Below are positions 28,303 through 38,284 of a stretch of DNA of 64,000 bases, one piece after another. Position numbers and translations under genes: made by a program. The notes below the pieces were generated by a model, which was not told the DNA's origin, ran no database searches, and saw only the letters and a program-made list of their open reading frames with translations. Numbering within the stretch: the stretch's first letter is position 1; each line of letters begins with the position of its first letter. The stretch comes from an uncultured Propionivibrio sp. (GTDB taxonomy: Bacteria > Pseudomonadota > Gammaproteobacteria > Burkholderiales > Rhodocyclaceae): positions 620,001 through 684,000 of the forward strand of contig NZ_OY762655.1 of NCBI RefSeq assembly GCF_963666255.1. Reading direction: 5' to 3'.

Positions 28303-28331
28303 ATTCTAGCACCTGTACCGGCAACTGTAAA
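28303..28331 (-). promoter_or_regulatory. Sigma-70 promoter of the outer-membrane protein gene
   Basis: On the minus strand TTTACA and TAGAAT are separated by exactly 17 bases. The transcript would start near 28296, leaving a leader of about 98 bases. The rest of 28199-28615 holds no gene I can support. Confidence 0.65.
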
Positions 28332-28615
28332 AAGACGTAAGGCAATTTACCTTCTTGCATCGGCCGAACCGCGCAACCCCTCGTCAGGGCCCCGTCCAGG
28401 CGTTTTCACCCGCACCTTCAGATGCGGAGTTTCGCCCGCATCATCGGCACGCCGCAATGCCAAAGGCAACTTGCCGACAAGCGACAGTTCATCGCATCGA
28501 TAACGGTTGCCTCCGCGCCGAATTGTTGCCATGATTGCCCTGAAAAGGACACTGGCAAAACAAGGGACATCATATGCTCTTTGGATTCTGCCGTAGCCCT
28601 TGCGCATCAAGTTGC

Positions 28616-28711
28616 GGAAGAGATCGTTCCCCGGTGGGGCGGCCGGTCTTCAAAACCGGCAGGGCCTGTCAAACAGGCCCGGGTAGGTTCGACTCCTGCT
28701 CTCTTCCGCCA
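28616..28711 (+). tRNA. selC: tRNA-Sec (anticodon UCA), CCA encoded
   Basis: 96 bases. An 8-bp acceptor stem (GGAAGAGA with TCTCTTCC), discriminator G and an encoded CCA. The anticodon stem GCCGGT / ACCGGC holds the loop CUUCAAA with anticodon UCA at 28650-28652. The long variable arm pairs GGGCCTGT with ACAGGCCC. These are the hallmarks of bacterial tRNA-Sec, and the sequence closely follows E. coli selC. It completes the set with selA and selB; selD is absent here. Confidence 0.97.
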
Positions 28712-28728
28712 ACTGGCTTTCGGCCAAG

Positions 28729-29292
28729 TCAGTCCTGTTGGCCGGGAAATACGCCGCGCCATTCAACGGACTCGGCGGCGAATCTCGCAATGCGAAGTGA
28801 ATTGATGAAGTCCGCATATTGGTCGAGCGAATCATAGGGGCCGTGAACGCCGTTCATGCCACCCCACTCGGCTGAAGCACCATAGTCAATGACCATGATC
28901 TTTCCGTCGACCATGAAGCCTGCGACCCAATGATGCGGCTGTCCAAATCGATTCTTGATGAAGATGTACTTGGCTGCGTACTCCGGCCTGAGTTGATTCA
29001 GGGACTGGATGGCAAATGCGGCGGCATCCGTGCAATACCCCGATTTTTGTTTGAACGTCCCCTCCGCTGTGCGAGCAAGCAACCCGGAAGGACCATTTTG
29101 CCTGGTACGCTGCAGTATGCTGTTCAATCTGCCGTGATCGAACTTGAAGTTGCTGCGCAACCAGTCGGCAACATCCGTGTATGAATTCCACTGCGCCACC
29201 GCAGAAGCATAGCTTGAGTCGTCAGCGGCCGTCGCCAAGCCGGTTTGAAACATCCATGCGACAACCACCAGCATTTTTGCAAGCGTTCTCAT
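28729..29292 (-). CDS. Secreted transglutaminase-like cysteine-domain protein
   Basis: 187 residues from ATG 29292 (GAGGAG upstream), with a signal peptide ending near ATAAD. A papain/transglutaminase-like triad can be proposed: Cys87 in SGYCTDAAAFAIQSL, His120 or His121 in QPHHWVAGF and Asp136 in VIDYG. This C..H..D order and spacing fits the transglutaminase-like superfamily and related periplasmic peptidases. It is probably periplasmic. It begins next to tRNA-Sec on the opposite strand, with no related partner gene. The substrate is unknown. Confidence 0.8.
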   Translation of the reverse strand: MRTLAKMLVVVAWMFQTGLATAADDSSYASAVAQWNSYTDVADWLRSNFKFDHGRLNSILQRTRQNGPSGLLARTAEGTFKQKSGYCTDAAAFAIQSLNQLRPEYAAKYIFIKNRFGQPHHWVAGFMVDGKIMVIDYGASAEWGGMNGVHGPYDSLDQYADFINSLRIARFAAESVEWRGVFPGQQD

Positions 29293-29765
29293 GCGGTCTC
29301 CTCGCAAACGTCGTTGCACAACAACAGCCTTCGACAGTAAATGACGCTTACTCGCCGATGTCTGTCGTTGACTATCGGATCGGCATTGAGTTCAAAGCCG
29401 GACAGAGCCGGGCCGCGGCCACCCGAACCGGCGTTTCCGCGACATTCCTGCGCGTCAGCGGGCTGGCAAAGCCTGGGCCTTGCGTATCGGGAGAGCGAAC
29501 CGAAATACGCCGTCCAAAGTCTGGGCAGCATCGACAAAACGGGGGCATAATTGGGCGCACGATGCAAAACAGACCTGACGGCTCCTTTGCCCCAAAATGC
29601 CTTGCAGCACGCAACCGAACACCTGCTATCTGTCAAATGTATGCGGGTCGGGTATGAGAAGGAACTCTGTCACGCACTGATGGCAACATGAACTGACGGC
29701 ACACTGGATTGACTTAACCGATACCTGACGGATTCAGGCTAACGCGGCAACGGAGGTGGCGGCAA
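29293..29765. other. Intergenic stretch without a supported gene
   Basis: 473 bases. Open frames on both strands here have no ribosome site and atypical codon use. No tRNA, repeat or convincing hairpin was found. It should hold the promoters of the secreted protein gene (minus) and the small gene at 29766 (plus). Confidence 0.5.
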
Positions 29766-29972
29766 ATGGTTATCAAGAACGCAAGTGCAGCAGCCAAGGA
29801 ACTTAAAGCCAAGAACAAGCGATGCAGGGAATTGATGCGCATCATCAAGGCGAAAAAGGCCACCGACGCCGAGGTCAAGGAATTCCTGGCATTCCCACGC
29901 GATATCGGTCCCTCAAGGGGAAGAGTCTTTGACATCCTGCTGGCGGCAAGGAAGGCTGCCAACAACGCCTGA
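29766..29972 (+). CDS. Small basic protein, unknown function
   Basis: 68 residues, start at ATG 29766 with GGAGG ten bases upstream. It is strongly basic and helix-favouring (repeated KxLKAKNKR and KAKKA patterns) with a conserved-looking FPRDIGPSRGRVFDILLAARKAA C-terminus. It could bind nucleic acid, but no domain is recognised. Codon use fits the genome. It stands alone, with the TauE-type gene convergent after it. Confidence 0.6.
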   Translation: MVIKNASAAAKELKAKNKRCRELMRIIKAKKATDAEVKEFLAFPRDIGPSRGRVFDILLAARKAANNA

Positions 29973-30059
29973 GAACACCGGACAAACGAGGCTGACGAAA
30001 CGCGCCGATGCGACGTCAGCCTCCCGGTTGAATCAAGGACTCTCAGCCCGGCAAGGCGA

Positions 30060-30854
30060 TCAGACGCCTTGAGTCTTGACGAAATAAATCACGGTCAGCA
30101 CGCTGCCGACGGCGATGATCAGGCGCTTCAGCCACAAAGAAGGAAGTCGCCGCGCCAGCATCGCGCCGGCATATCCGCCGACCAGCGCCGTCACCAGCAT
30201 GACAAGCGTGTGCGGCCAGCTGACCGCACCGGCGACGATGAACGTCACTGCCGCCGTCGAATAGTTGATCGCCGACGCAAGGTTCTTGAGCGCGTTCAGT
30301 TCCTGCGTATCGTCGATCCCCTGAATCGCCAGCGCCGCCAGTGTCAGGATGCCAAGCCCGGCGCCAAAGAAGCCGCCATAGATGGCAACCGTCAGCTGCA
30401 ATATCGTCCCGCCAATGCTACCCGGATGATCGTGATCGCTGCCGAGGCCAAAACGGGTCTTCACCGCACTCACCAGCCGTGAAATCTGCGCCGAGAAGGC
30501 AAACAACGTCGTCGCCAGCAACAGCAGCCAGGGAATCAGGACCGAAAAGGTCTCGTTCGAGGTGGCGAGCAAGATCAGCCCTCCGCCCAGCCCTCCGAGC
30601 AAGGAGACGACGGCCAGGATCAGCGAGAAGCGCCCATGCTTTCTGATTTCGCGCCGATACGCCCAGGCGCTGGAAAAGCTGGCCGGCCACAGCGCAACGG
30701 TATTGCTGGCATTGGCGATGATGGGTGGCACCCCGGCGGCAAGCAAGGCCGGAAACGAAAAGAAGGTACCGCCGCCGGCCATCGCGTTCATGCCACCAGC
30801 AATAAAAGCGCCGGCGGCAATGATGAGATAGGGAGAAAGTGCGTTGAAATCCAT
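30060..30854 (-). CDS. TauE/SafE family membrane transporter (sulfite/sulfonate exporter-like)
   Basis: 264 residues from ATG 30854 (MDFNALSPYLII), with eight hydrophobic segments arranged as two halves, each starting with a glycine-rich motif (AGGMNAMAGGGTFFSFPAL near 19-37 and GGFFGAGLGILTLAAL near 155-170). This is the TauE/SafE (DUF81) pattern. Family members export sulfite or sulfoacetate or move other small anions across the inner membrane. The region between it and the divergent DUF2148 gene (30855-31086) must contain both promoters. A substrate link to sulfate assimilation at 51 kb is possible but not shown. Confidence 0.9.
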   Translation of the reverse strand: MDFNALSPYLIIAAGAFIAGGMNAMAGGGTFFSFPALLAAGVPPIIANASNTVALWPASFSSAWAYRREIRKHGRFSLILAVVSLLGGLGGGLILLATSNETFSVLIPWLLLLATTLFAFSAQISRLVSAVKTRFGLGSDHDHPGSIGGTILQLTVAIYGGFFGAGLGILTLAALAIQGIDDTQELNALKNLASAINYSTAAVTFIVAGAVSWPHTLVMLVTALVGGYAGAMLARRLPSLWLKRLIIAVGSVLTVIYFVKTQGV

Positions 30855-31086
30855 GATGTGCGGGGTCTGCCGTAATCCAAGGAAAAGCCGGGAAAAAAAC
30901 CGAAGCCCGGAAATAAGCGAATCGATCAGGCACATATTCTATCGTCAACACCGCATTTGCCCGTGTGAGGCCTCAAGCACGGGCACCGCCCCCGCGCTTT
31001 ACCGCCCCAATACTCAATCTCAACTTCCGCCGACGGGCGGCGTAAGATACGCGCTTGTCCTGAAACACAACGCCGGAGCACATGCC

Positions 31087-31623
31087 ATGCCGATTTATCG
31101 TGAAGAACAGGAGCGCAGGAGACTCGTCAGGGAAATCTGCGAAAAGATGATGATTGCGGCCCGGACGGCACCCAAGGCCAAAGGCATCGACAACCTCTCG
31201 ATCCTGACGATCGACGGCGAGGAACTGCAAACCATCGCCGGAAGGATGAAGGAGATGGCAGCCACCAACCGCGCACCGGCGGGATTTGACCGCGACGCCG
31301 ACAACCTGCTCAACGCCGACTGCCTGTTCCTGATCGCCACCCGGATCGTCGCGTGCCGGATCCAGCACTGCTGCCAGTGCGGCTTCGACAACTGCCAGGA
31401 AAAAGACAAGCACCCGAAGGTTCCGTGCCACTACAACTCGTGCGACCTCGGTATCGCACAGGGTTCTGCCGTCAGCGTCGCCGCCGACAATCGCGTTGAC
31501 AACCGGATCATGCGCTCGATCGGCAAGGCCGCCATCGAACTTGGCCTATTCGGCAAAGGTGAATTCCTGGCCTATGGCATCCCGCTGGCCGCGAGCGGGA
31601 AGAACCCGTTCTTCGACCGCTGA
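31087..31623 (+). CDS. DUF2148 domain ferredoxin-like protein
   Basis: 178 residues; the start at ATG 31087 (MPIYREEQERRR) has CGGAG upstream, while the open frame further upstream overlaps the TauE gene and is not used. The cysteine-rich core CxxxxCCQCGFDNCQ and a second group PCHYNSCDLGIA define the DUF2148 family, expected to carry an iron-sulfur centre. The C-terminal part reads GKAAIELGLFGKGEFLAYGIPLAASGKNPFFDR. It is a cytoplasmic redox protein of unknown role, frequent in anaerobes and facultative organisms. It is encoded alone. Confidence 0.88.
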   Translation: MPIYREEQERRRLVREICEKMMIAARTAPKAKGIDNLSILTIDGEELQTIAGRMKEMAATNRAPAGFDRDADNLLNADCLFLIATRIVACRIQHCCQCGFDNCQEKDKHPKVPCHYNSCDLGIAQGSAVSVAADNRVDNRIMRSIGKAAIELGLFGKGEFLAYGIPLAASGKNPFFDR

Positions 31624-31686
31624 GCGGCGTTGTGCCACGGCCATCCGACAGTATGAAAATAACGCGCTGAAATGACGAAAGCCTGA

Positions 31687-31974
31687 TCAGGCAACACGCG
31701 CCTGGAGTGCGCCGACGAAAAAATCGACGGAAACCGGATCGACGCCGCCCAACCAGTTGCCCGACAACGACAGCCCGTTGGTCAGCGCATCGACTACTGC
31801 GACGATTTGCGCGCTGAATCCGATGCCAAGGCACAGCGCCAGGACAGCCGCGATTCCCCGCCGTTGCCGCCACAACGCGGCGACACATCTTCCGCCGGCG
31901 ATCAGGCCGGAGCGGATGATCGCATCAACTGGCGGGGCGCTGGTGATGCCAGAAGGGATTGTCGAAAGGCGCAT
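31687..31974 (-). CDS. Hypothetical protein with one hydrophobic segment
   Basis: 95 residues with a predicted membrane-spanning or hydrophobic segment at about 40-65 (GIAAVLALCLGIGFSAQIVAVVDAL). Codon positions show the G/C bias of real genes, but no ribosome site is clear before ATG 31974. No family is recognised. It lies alone in a 485-base spacer between the DUF2148 gene and uup; 31975-32108 shows nothing else. Confidence 0.45.
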   Translation of the reverse strand: MRLSTIPSGITSAPPVDAIIRSGLIAGGRCVAALWRQRRGIAAVLALCLGIGFSAQIVAVVDALTNGLSLSGNWLGGVDPVSVDFFVGALQARVA

Positions 31975-32108
31975 GTCGGTTCTCGCTGAAAGGGCTTTTT
32001 GATGAACGCATTCTCCGGCATGAATGTTTCATGGAGATGTCGACACCGCGCCAATTCATTGCAAGATGTTTCCCGACCACGCCCGGCACGCGCCCAGAAG
32101 GTCGACCC

Positions 32109-34022
32109 TCAGGATTCGAGGGCTTCCCAGCGCTCGAGCAAGGCCATCAATTCGTCATCGATCTCACCGAGCCGCGTTGACAATTGCTGTGCCTCCTGCG
32201 GCTGCGACTGGTACAGCGCGGGGTCTTCGAGCCGCAGCGTGATCGTCGCCTGCTCGGCCTCGAGCGCGGCAATCTGGCCGGGTAGCGCTTCGAGCTCGCG
32301 CGTTTCCTTGTAGCTCAGCTTGCGCTTGCCGTCGGCGCGGACCTTCGGCTCGACCGGCGCATCCTGTCGCGGCGCCGGCGCGCGCTTGTCGGCTTCCTGA
32401 TTCGCCTTCTCGCTGCGCCGGAACGCTTGGTAGTCGGCCCAATCCTGGTAGCCACCGGCATATTCGTGCCAACGTCCCTCACCCTCCGGTGCGATCGTCT
32501 GGGTGACGACGTTGTCAAGGAATGCCCGGTCATGGCTGACCAGAAAGAGCGTGCCCGGATAGTCCAGCAGCAGTTGTTCGAGCAGTTCGAGCGTATCGAT
32601 ATCGAGATCGTTGGTCGGCTCGTCGAGCACCAGCACATTGGCCGGACGCGCGAAAAGACGCGCCAGCAACAAGCGGTTGCGCTCGCCGCCCGAGAGCGAC
32701 TTGACCGGCGAACGCGCCCGCTCGGGCGCAAAGAGAAAATCGCCGAGATAACTGATCACGTGCTTGCGCTCGTTACCGATCTCGACGAAGTCCGACCCGG
32801 GTGAAATGACGTCAACGAGCGCCGCCTCATCGTCAAGCTGCGTCCGGAATTGATCAAAATAGGCAACCTGCAGCTTGGTCCCCAACCGCACCGACCCGGA
32901 ATCCGGCGCCAGTTCGCCAAGAATGAGCCGTAACAGCGTCGTCTTGCCGGCGCCGTTGGCCCCGATCACGCCGATACGGTCACCGCGTTGCAGACGACAG
33001 GAAAAATCGCGCACGACCGTCTTGTCGCCGAACGCCTTCGACACGTCGAGCAACTCGGCCACCAACTTGCCGCTCTTGTCACCGGCATCGATCGCCAGTT
33101 CAACCTTGCCTTGACGGTTACGCCGCGCCGCTCGATCGCGTCGCAACTGCTCAAGACGGCGCACGCGCCCTTCGTTGCGGGTTCGCCGCGCCTCGATGCC
33201 CTTGCGGATCCAGACCTCTTCCTGCGCCAGAAACTTGTCGAACTTGGCGTTTTGCACTGATTCGTCATGCAGCATCTGCTCCTTGCGCGTCACGTAGTCG
33301 GTGAAGTTTCCTGGAAACGACTGCAGGCAGCCGCGATCGAGTTCGACGATGCGCGTGGCAACGCGATCGAGGAAGCGGCGGTCGTGGGTGACGAAGACCA
33401 TGGCCACTCCCGATGCCAATAGCATGTCCTCGAGCCATTCGATGGCTGCGATATCGAGATGGTTGGTCGGCTCGTCGAGCAACAGGATATCCGGCGTCAC
33501 CGCCAGCGCCTGCGCGAGGGCCAGGCGCTTTTTCTGGCCGCCCGAAAGCGTGCCGATGCGTGCATCCGGATCGAGCGAAAAACGCTGGATGACCCGCTCG
33601 GCCTGTGCTTCGAACGACCAGGCATTGCGCGTTTCCAGATCGGCCTGCAGATGATGCAGACGATCGAGCAGCGCATCGTGGTTGTCGTTCGAGATCGCCA
33701 TGGCGTGCGATACCGCGTGATACTCGGCCAGCAACGCCGAGACCTCGCCCATTCCGGCGACAACGGCTTCAAAAACGCTGTGTTCCGGATCGAACGGCGG
33801 TTCCTGCGGCACATAGCCAAGTCTCAGCCCCGGCTGGCGCCAGACGCTGCCGTCATCGAGCGCCCCCTGGCCCGCCAGCGCACGCAAGAGAGAGGATTTA
33901 CCGCAACCGTTACGGCCGATCAGCGCAACACGCTCTCCCGGTTCCAGTTGAAATTCGGCATGATCGAGCAAAGGGACATGGCCGAAAGCCAGCGAAGCAT
34001 CGGCGAGAATCAGGTGCGGCAT
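32109..34022 (-). CDS. uup: ABC-F ATPase Uup-like
   Basis: 637 residues, two ABC domains in one chain without membrane segments. Domain 1 has Walker A GRNGCGKSS, signature LSGGQKKR and LLDEPTNHLD. The linker (about 235-305) is rich in Arg. Domain 2 has GANGAGKTT, LSGGERNR and VLDEPTNDLD. A C-terminal coiled coil (about 565-637, QIAALEAEQATITLRLEDPALYQ) is typical of Uup, which binds branched DNA and influences transposon excision and ribosome function. It follows the peroxiredoxin gene by nine bases on the same strand. Confidence 0.93.
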   Translation of the reverse strand: MPHLILADASLAFGHVPLLDHAEFQLEPGERVALIGRNGCGKSSLLRALAGQGALDDGSVWRQPGLRLGYVPQEPPFDPEHSVFEAVVAGMGEVSALLAEYHAVSHAMAISNDNHDALLDRLHHLQADLETRNAWSFEAQAERVIQRFSLDPDARIGTLSGGQKKRLALAQALAVTPDILLLDEPTNHLDIAAIEWLEDMLLASGVAMVFVTHDRRFLDRVATRIVELDRGCLQSFPGNFTDYVTRKEQMLHDESVQNAKFDKFLAQEEVWIRKGIEARRTRNEGRVRRLEQLRRDRAARRNRQGKVELAIDAGDKSGKLVAELLDVSKAFGDKTVVRDFSCRLQRGDRIGVIGANGAGKTTLLRLILGELAPDSGSVRLGTKLQVAYFDQFRTQLDDEAALVDVISPGSDFVEIGNERKHVISYLGDFLFAPERARSPVKSLSGGERNRLLLARLFARPANVLVLDEPTNDLDIDTLELLEQLLLDYPGTLFLVSHDRAFLDNVVTQTIAPEGEGRWHEYAGGYQDWADYQAFRRSEKANQEADKRAPAPRQDAPVEPKVRADGKRKLSYKETRELEALPGQIAALEAEQATITLRLEDPALYQSQPQEAQQLSTRLGEIDDELMALLERWEALES

Positions 34023-34031
34023 GAGATCGTA

Positions 34032-34565
34032 TTAGGGTTTTCTGACAGGATTGAGGGTCTTCAGGTCGGCAATGATCTCGGCGGAGTGCTTCGAGGTATC
34101 GACCTTCAGATAGGTTTTCGCAATTTTACCCTGCGGATCGATCAGGAAGGTATAACGCTTGGCAAAACCGACGACCATCCAGTCGGCATAGGCGCCATAA
34201 CGTTTGGCCACCGCACCGTCGCGATCCGCCAGCAAGGAAAACGGCAGATGATATTTGGCCGCGAACTGCGCGTTCGAGGCGGTTTCGGCGATGCTGACGC
34301 CAAGCACCGTGGCACCTTGCGCCATCAGTTGCGCGATGTCGTCGCGAAAATTGCAGGCTTCCTCGGTGCAGCCCGGCGTGTCGTTCTTCGGATAGAAATA
34401 CAGTACCACCCACTGTCCGCGCAGGCCCTCGAGCGTGATTTCGCGACCGTTCTGGTCGAGCAGTGCAAATGCCGGCGCGACACTGCCGGATTCTGGAATC
34501 GGTTCTGCGATCGCCGCAGAAGTCGAGCACAGCAGCATGAGGGAAAGCCAAAGGCGCTTGAACAT
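34032..34565 (-). CDS. Exported peroxiredoxin (AhpC/TSA, Bcp/PrxQ type)
   Basis: 177 residues with a signal peptide (MFKRLWLSLMLLCSTSAAIA, cleavage before EPIPESG), so it is predicted to be periplasmic, unlike cytoplasmic Bcp. The peroxidatic Cys66 and resolving Cys71 occur as TPGCTEEACNF, the one-helix pair of the PrxQ group. Thioredoxin-fold signatures VVLYFYPKNDTPGC and KRYTFLIDPQGKI are present. It reduces peroxides with a thiol donor. It is probably co-transcribed with uup, which starts nine bases later. Confidence 0.9.
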   Translation of the reverse strand: MFKRLWLSLMLLCSTSAAIAEPIPESGSVAPAFALLDQNGREITLEGLRGQWVVLYFYPKNDTPGCTEEACNFRDDIAQLMAQGATVLGVSIAETASNAQFAAKYHLPFSLLADRDGAVAKRYGAYADWMVVGFAKRYTFLIDPQGKIAKTYLKVDTSKHSAEIIADLKTLNPVRKP

Positions 34566-34626
34566 CGTAATTCTCCTCGTAAACTGGCCGCCGAGGCACC
34601 GGTCGCGCTAGAATACGCGCCCTGAC

Positions 34627-34701
34627 CTCCTCGTAGCATAATGGATAGTGCACACGCCTCCTAAGCGTGCGATACAGGTTCGATTCCTGTCGAGGAGGCC
34701 A
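34627..34701 (+). tRNA. tRNA-Arg (anticodon CCU), CCA encoded
   Basis: 75 bases. The acceptor CTCCTCG pairs with CGAGGAG (an unusual C1-G72 start), G73, then CCA. The anticodon stem CACGC / GCGTG encloses CUCCUAA, giving CCU for AGG codons. The T arm is ACAGG-TTCGATT-CCTGT. A -10 like TAGAAT sits at 34609-34614, followed by a GC-rich discriminator typical of stable-RNA promoters. It lies 99 bases before asnS. Confidence 0.93.
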
Positions 34702-34800
34702 CCGGCCGACATTCCGGCCCAACGGTCCCCGACCCAACGCCAGCGTTAGATGCCATTTTGCACGCGAGGTTTCCGCGTATCTCCAAAAGGTCACGAACTC

Positions 34801-36201
<1,401 letters not shown>

Positions 36202-36309
36202 ACGAAGACTCCATGAAAGCCCGCTCCGCCCGAAGCCATGTGGAGCGAACCGCATATAGTTCGCGCGAGTGAGAATCTGCGAGGCCTTCGTAACGTAAGC
36301 TGTAATATT

Positions 36310-36337
36310 TCGCCCAGACTCTGGTCTGGGCGATTTT
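36310..36337 (+). terminator. Rho-independent terminator of asnS
   Basis: A perfect 10-bp stem TCGCCCAGAC / GTCTGGGCGA with a four-base loop TCTG, followed by TTTT. It lies 109 bases after the asnS stop. Confidence 0.92.
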
Positions 36338-36721
36338 CATTGAGCTTCTGACCCGACACACCGCTTATACCCGGATTTTCCCGAATAACACAGATCGTTC
36401 ACCGTCTTGGCGACCAAGGAACCGAAAACCTCTAGTTTCGTTCGCTTAGTTCGCGATTGCGGGGGAGGACGACAAAGGGGGCTTTTTCAGCAAGAAGCAG
36501 TCATGTCGCCGCGACCAACTGAGAACTTCCAGGCCAATCCGGACCTTGACTCTGCGACAAACTCGGGCGGTTACGTACCGATTAACTGCCTGTCAGTCGG
36601 AGATTAAGGCGAACGGCCACTTTCATGGTTAGCGAAAGGTGAACACGTGCCCCGTTCCTGCACTTCGGTGTTACCTGAAGCAGACATTCATTCAAGGTAC
36701 ATGCATCGTTTTGGGTAAAAA
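36338..36721. other. Non-coding stretch at the start of a lower-GC islet
   Basis: About 384 bases of distinctly lower GC than the flanks. The only open frame (36407-36607) has no ribosome site and protein-unlike composition. The sequence has the look of decayed mobile or phage-associated DNA, but no transposase frame, terminal repeat or attachment-site duplication could be identified. Confidence 0.4.
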
Positions 36722-36722
36722 T

Positions 36723-36748
36723 AGGCCACTCTCTATCGAGTGGCCTTT
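36723..36748. terminator. Bidirectional hairpin terminator
   Basis: AGGCCACTC pairs perfectly with GAGTGGCCT across a six-base loop; an A run precedes and TTT follows. It lies downstream of the minus-strand lipoprotein genes and probably ends their transcript. Confidence 0.82.
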
Positions 36749-36820
36749 ACTAACTTGTCTTTATGCCCCCCCAATCAGACTCTCGTGAGCTTTCAAGTTC
36801 TTAGCCTTCAGCAATCATCG

Positions 36821-37408
36821 CTATTTCGCCAGCGCTGCGCGGAATTCGTTGTCATCAAACAACTTGGCCGCCAAGGCTTTGTAAAGCGCGGTGTACTGAT
36901 TTATCGCCTCCGGTATCGCAATAGCGCCGACGAAAGACGAATCCCACTGAGAGTCGACGAATAGCGCCTTTTCAAACGTCCGTTGACCAGCCTTATCCAC
37001 CGTGAAGATTGCCGCCAGCTTAGCCGTTCCTGGTCCACTAATCGCTGCATCGACCTGACTATCGGTAAGCTGAGCTCCAATCTGAATCTGTGATCTATCG
37101 TCATAGAGCCCTGCTGCCTTCAGATCTGTAACGATGACGTCTTTAAGCTGTTGTGAAAAACTGCCGCTGGGGGCTCGCACTGAAGATCCGCGCAACCCCC
37201 CAAGGGAATTATCCACGTCCTGCCGAACTCCGGTTGCAAGACTGAATTTGCCAACCGCTGTCGGAGTCAAATTCGCCATACGCAGCTTCTCCACGTTGTT
37301 TGCATTAGCCGTTGGAGGAGGCATCGTGACGGAAGCGCAGCCAATCAAGGTAGTACTCCCGACAAAAAGCGTTGAGACGAAAACTAGGCGACGGAAAAGT
37401 GACTTCAC
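36821..37408 (-). CDS. Putative lipoprotein, lower-GC islet
   Basis: 195 residues starting at GTG 37408 with AGGGAG upstream. A lipoprotein signal (MKSLFRRLVFVSTLFVGSTT) ends at the lipobox LIGC, with lipidated Cys24. The mature part begins SVTMPPPTANANNVEKL and has alternating strands and helices without Cys. The segment VTDLKAAGLYDDRSQIQIGAQLTDSQVDA resembles the mid-region of the neighbouring lipoprotein, suggesting the two share a fold. No named family is recognised. Codon use is less G/C-biased than the core genes. It follows the other lipoprotein gene by nine bases, so the two are co-transcribed. Confidence 0.8.
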   Translation of the reverse strand: MKSLFRRLVFVSTLFVGSTTLIGCASVTMPPPTANANNVEKLRMANLTPTAVGKFSLATGVRQDVDNSLGGLRGSSVRAPSGSFSQQLKDVIVTDLKAAGLYDDRSQIQIGAQLTDSQVDAAISGPGTAKLAAIFTVDKAGQRTFEKALFVDSQWDSSFVGAIAIPEAINQYTALYKALAAKLFDDNEFRAALAK

Positions 37409-37417
37409 GCTGACTCC

Positions 37418-38026
37418 CTATTTAAATTGACTAGCATGTGATAAGTCGTTCAAGACATTACTAATAATCTGGTGAGTCATCAGAGTAACAGCTTCGTTGG
37501 GGTTGGCTGCCTTGGTTGCATTCGACGGTGCCGACGCATTTCCAACTGTGGTGTGTATCGCGTGACGGGCTTGGGCGACAATAGCAGGCGCCCCTCCATT
37601 CACATAACGTGCCGTACAGACATAGCCGTCTGTGACTTGGGAACCGACTAGGCCGAACGTCATCCCTGTCGCGAATCCTTTACTAAAGGCGTTATCGGTA
37701 ATCGGGACATTATTCAGTGTGATGCTTAACAGAGCGCCTCCGTCGACTGGATTTTCTGAAACTTCGCTGAATAGGCCACTGGACTTGATTTGATCAATGA
37801 CCCGCGCCTTCAGATGATCTGTGGCACGTGCATTTGAAACACCTTTAGTCTGAAATTCGAACAGGGCTTGCACAGCATGTAAAGGATCTGGCTTTTTGAA
37901 TTCAGCGGTGGCCACTTCGCGGGTTGAGCTATCCACATACATATTCGCACAACCCGTTAATAGAAGGACGCTCAGAAAAACGATCCAGCGACACGAAAGA
38001 ACCCCCATGTTCATAACGTTCTTCAT
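37418..38026 (-). CDS. Putative lipoprotein, lower-GC islet
   Basis: 202 residues from ATG 38026, which has AGGGAG upstream; the frame extends further but without a ribosome site. A lipoprotein signal with lipobox LLTGC gives lipidated Cys26, followed by ANMYVDSSTREV. The mature domain contains VIDQIKSSGLFSEVSENPVDGGALLSITLNNVPITDN, parallel to the next gene's segment, and a glycine-rich FSKGFATGMTFGLVGSQVTDGY stretch that may be a hairpin or membrane-associated loop. No family is recognised. It is predicted to reside in the outer or inner membrane facing the periplasm. First gene of the two-lipoprotein unit. Confidence 0.8.
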   Translation of the reverse strand: MKNVMNMGVLSCRWIVFLSVLLLTGCANMYVDSSTREVATAEFKKPDPLHAVQALFEFQTKGVSNARATDHLKARVIDQIKSSGLFSEVSENPVDGGALLSITLNNVPITDNAFSKGFATGMTFGLVGSQVTDGYVCTARYVNGGAPAIVAQARHAIHTTVGNASAPSNATKAANPNEAVTLMTHQIISNVLNDLSHASQFK

Positions 38027-38284
38027 GCAAATAACTCCCTGATGAAATTGGTAAAAGGCGTTGATTAGTTTCTCAATGGCATCTTGCTTTCCGGGAGGAA
38101 CGGTTCCGAAAAGCAATTGGATTTTGCCCCAGCTTAAATAATTTGCATAGGACATACGAGATTCTTTTTTTTAAGAAAATGGTTTAGAAGTTCACCTGAT
38201 GGCAATCGATGGGGCTTGAATAAAACACTTTATGAGAGAGCCAATCAATCTGTATGGAAGCTTATTAAGCGCAACAGTCCATCT

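Noticed and set aside
28347-28532. A 61-residue minus-strand frame between the channel gene promoter and tRNA-Sec
   Set aside because: Weak third-position GC and no convincing ribosome site; probably non-coding.
36407-36607. Plus-strand 66-codon frame after asnS
   Set aside because: No ribosome site and composition unlike a protein; treated as non-coding islet DNA.
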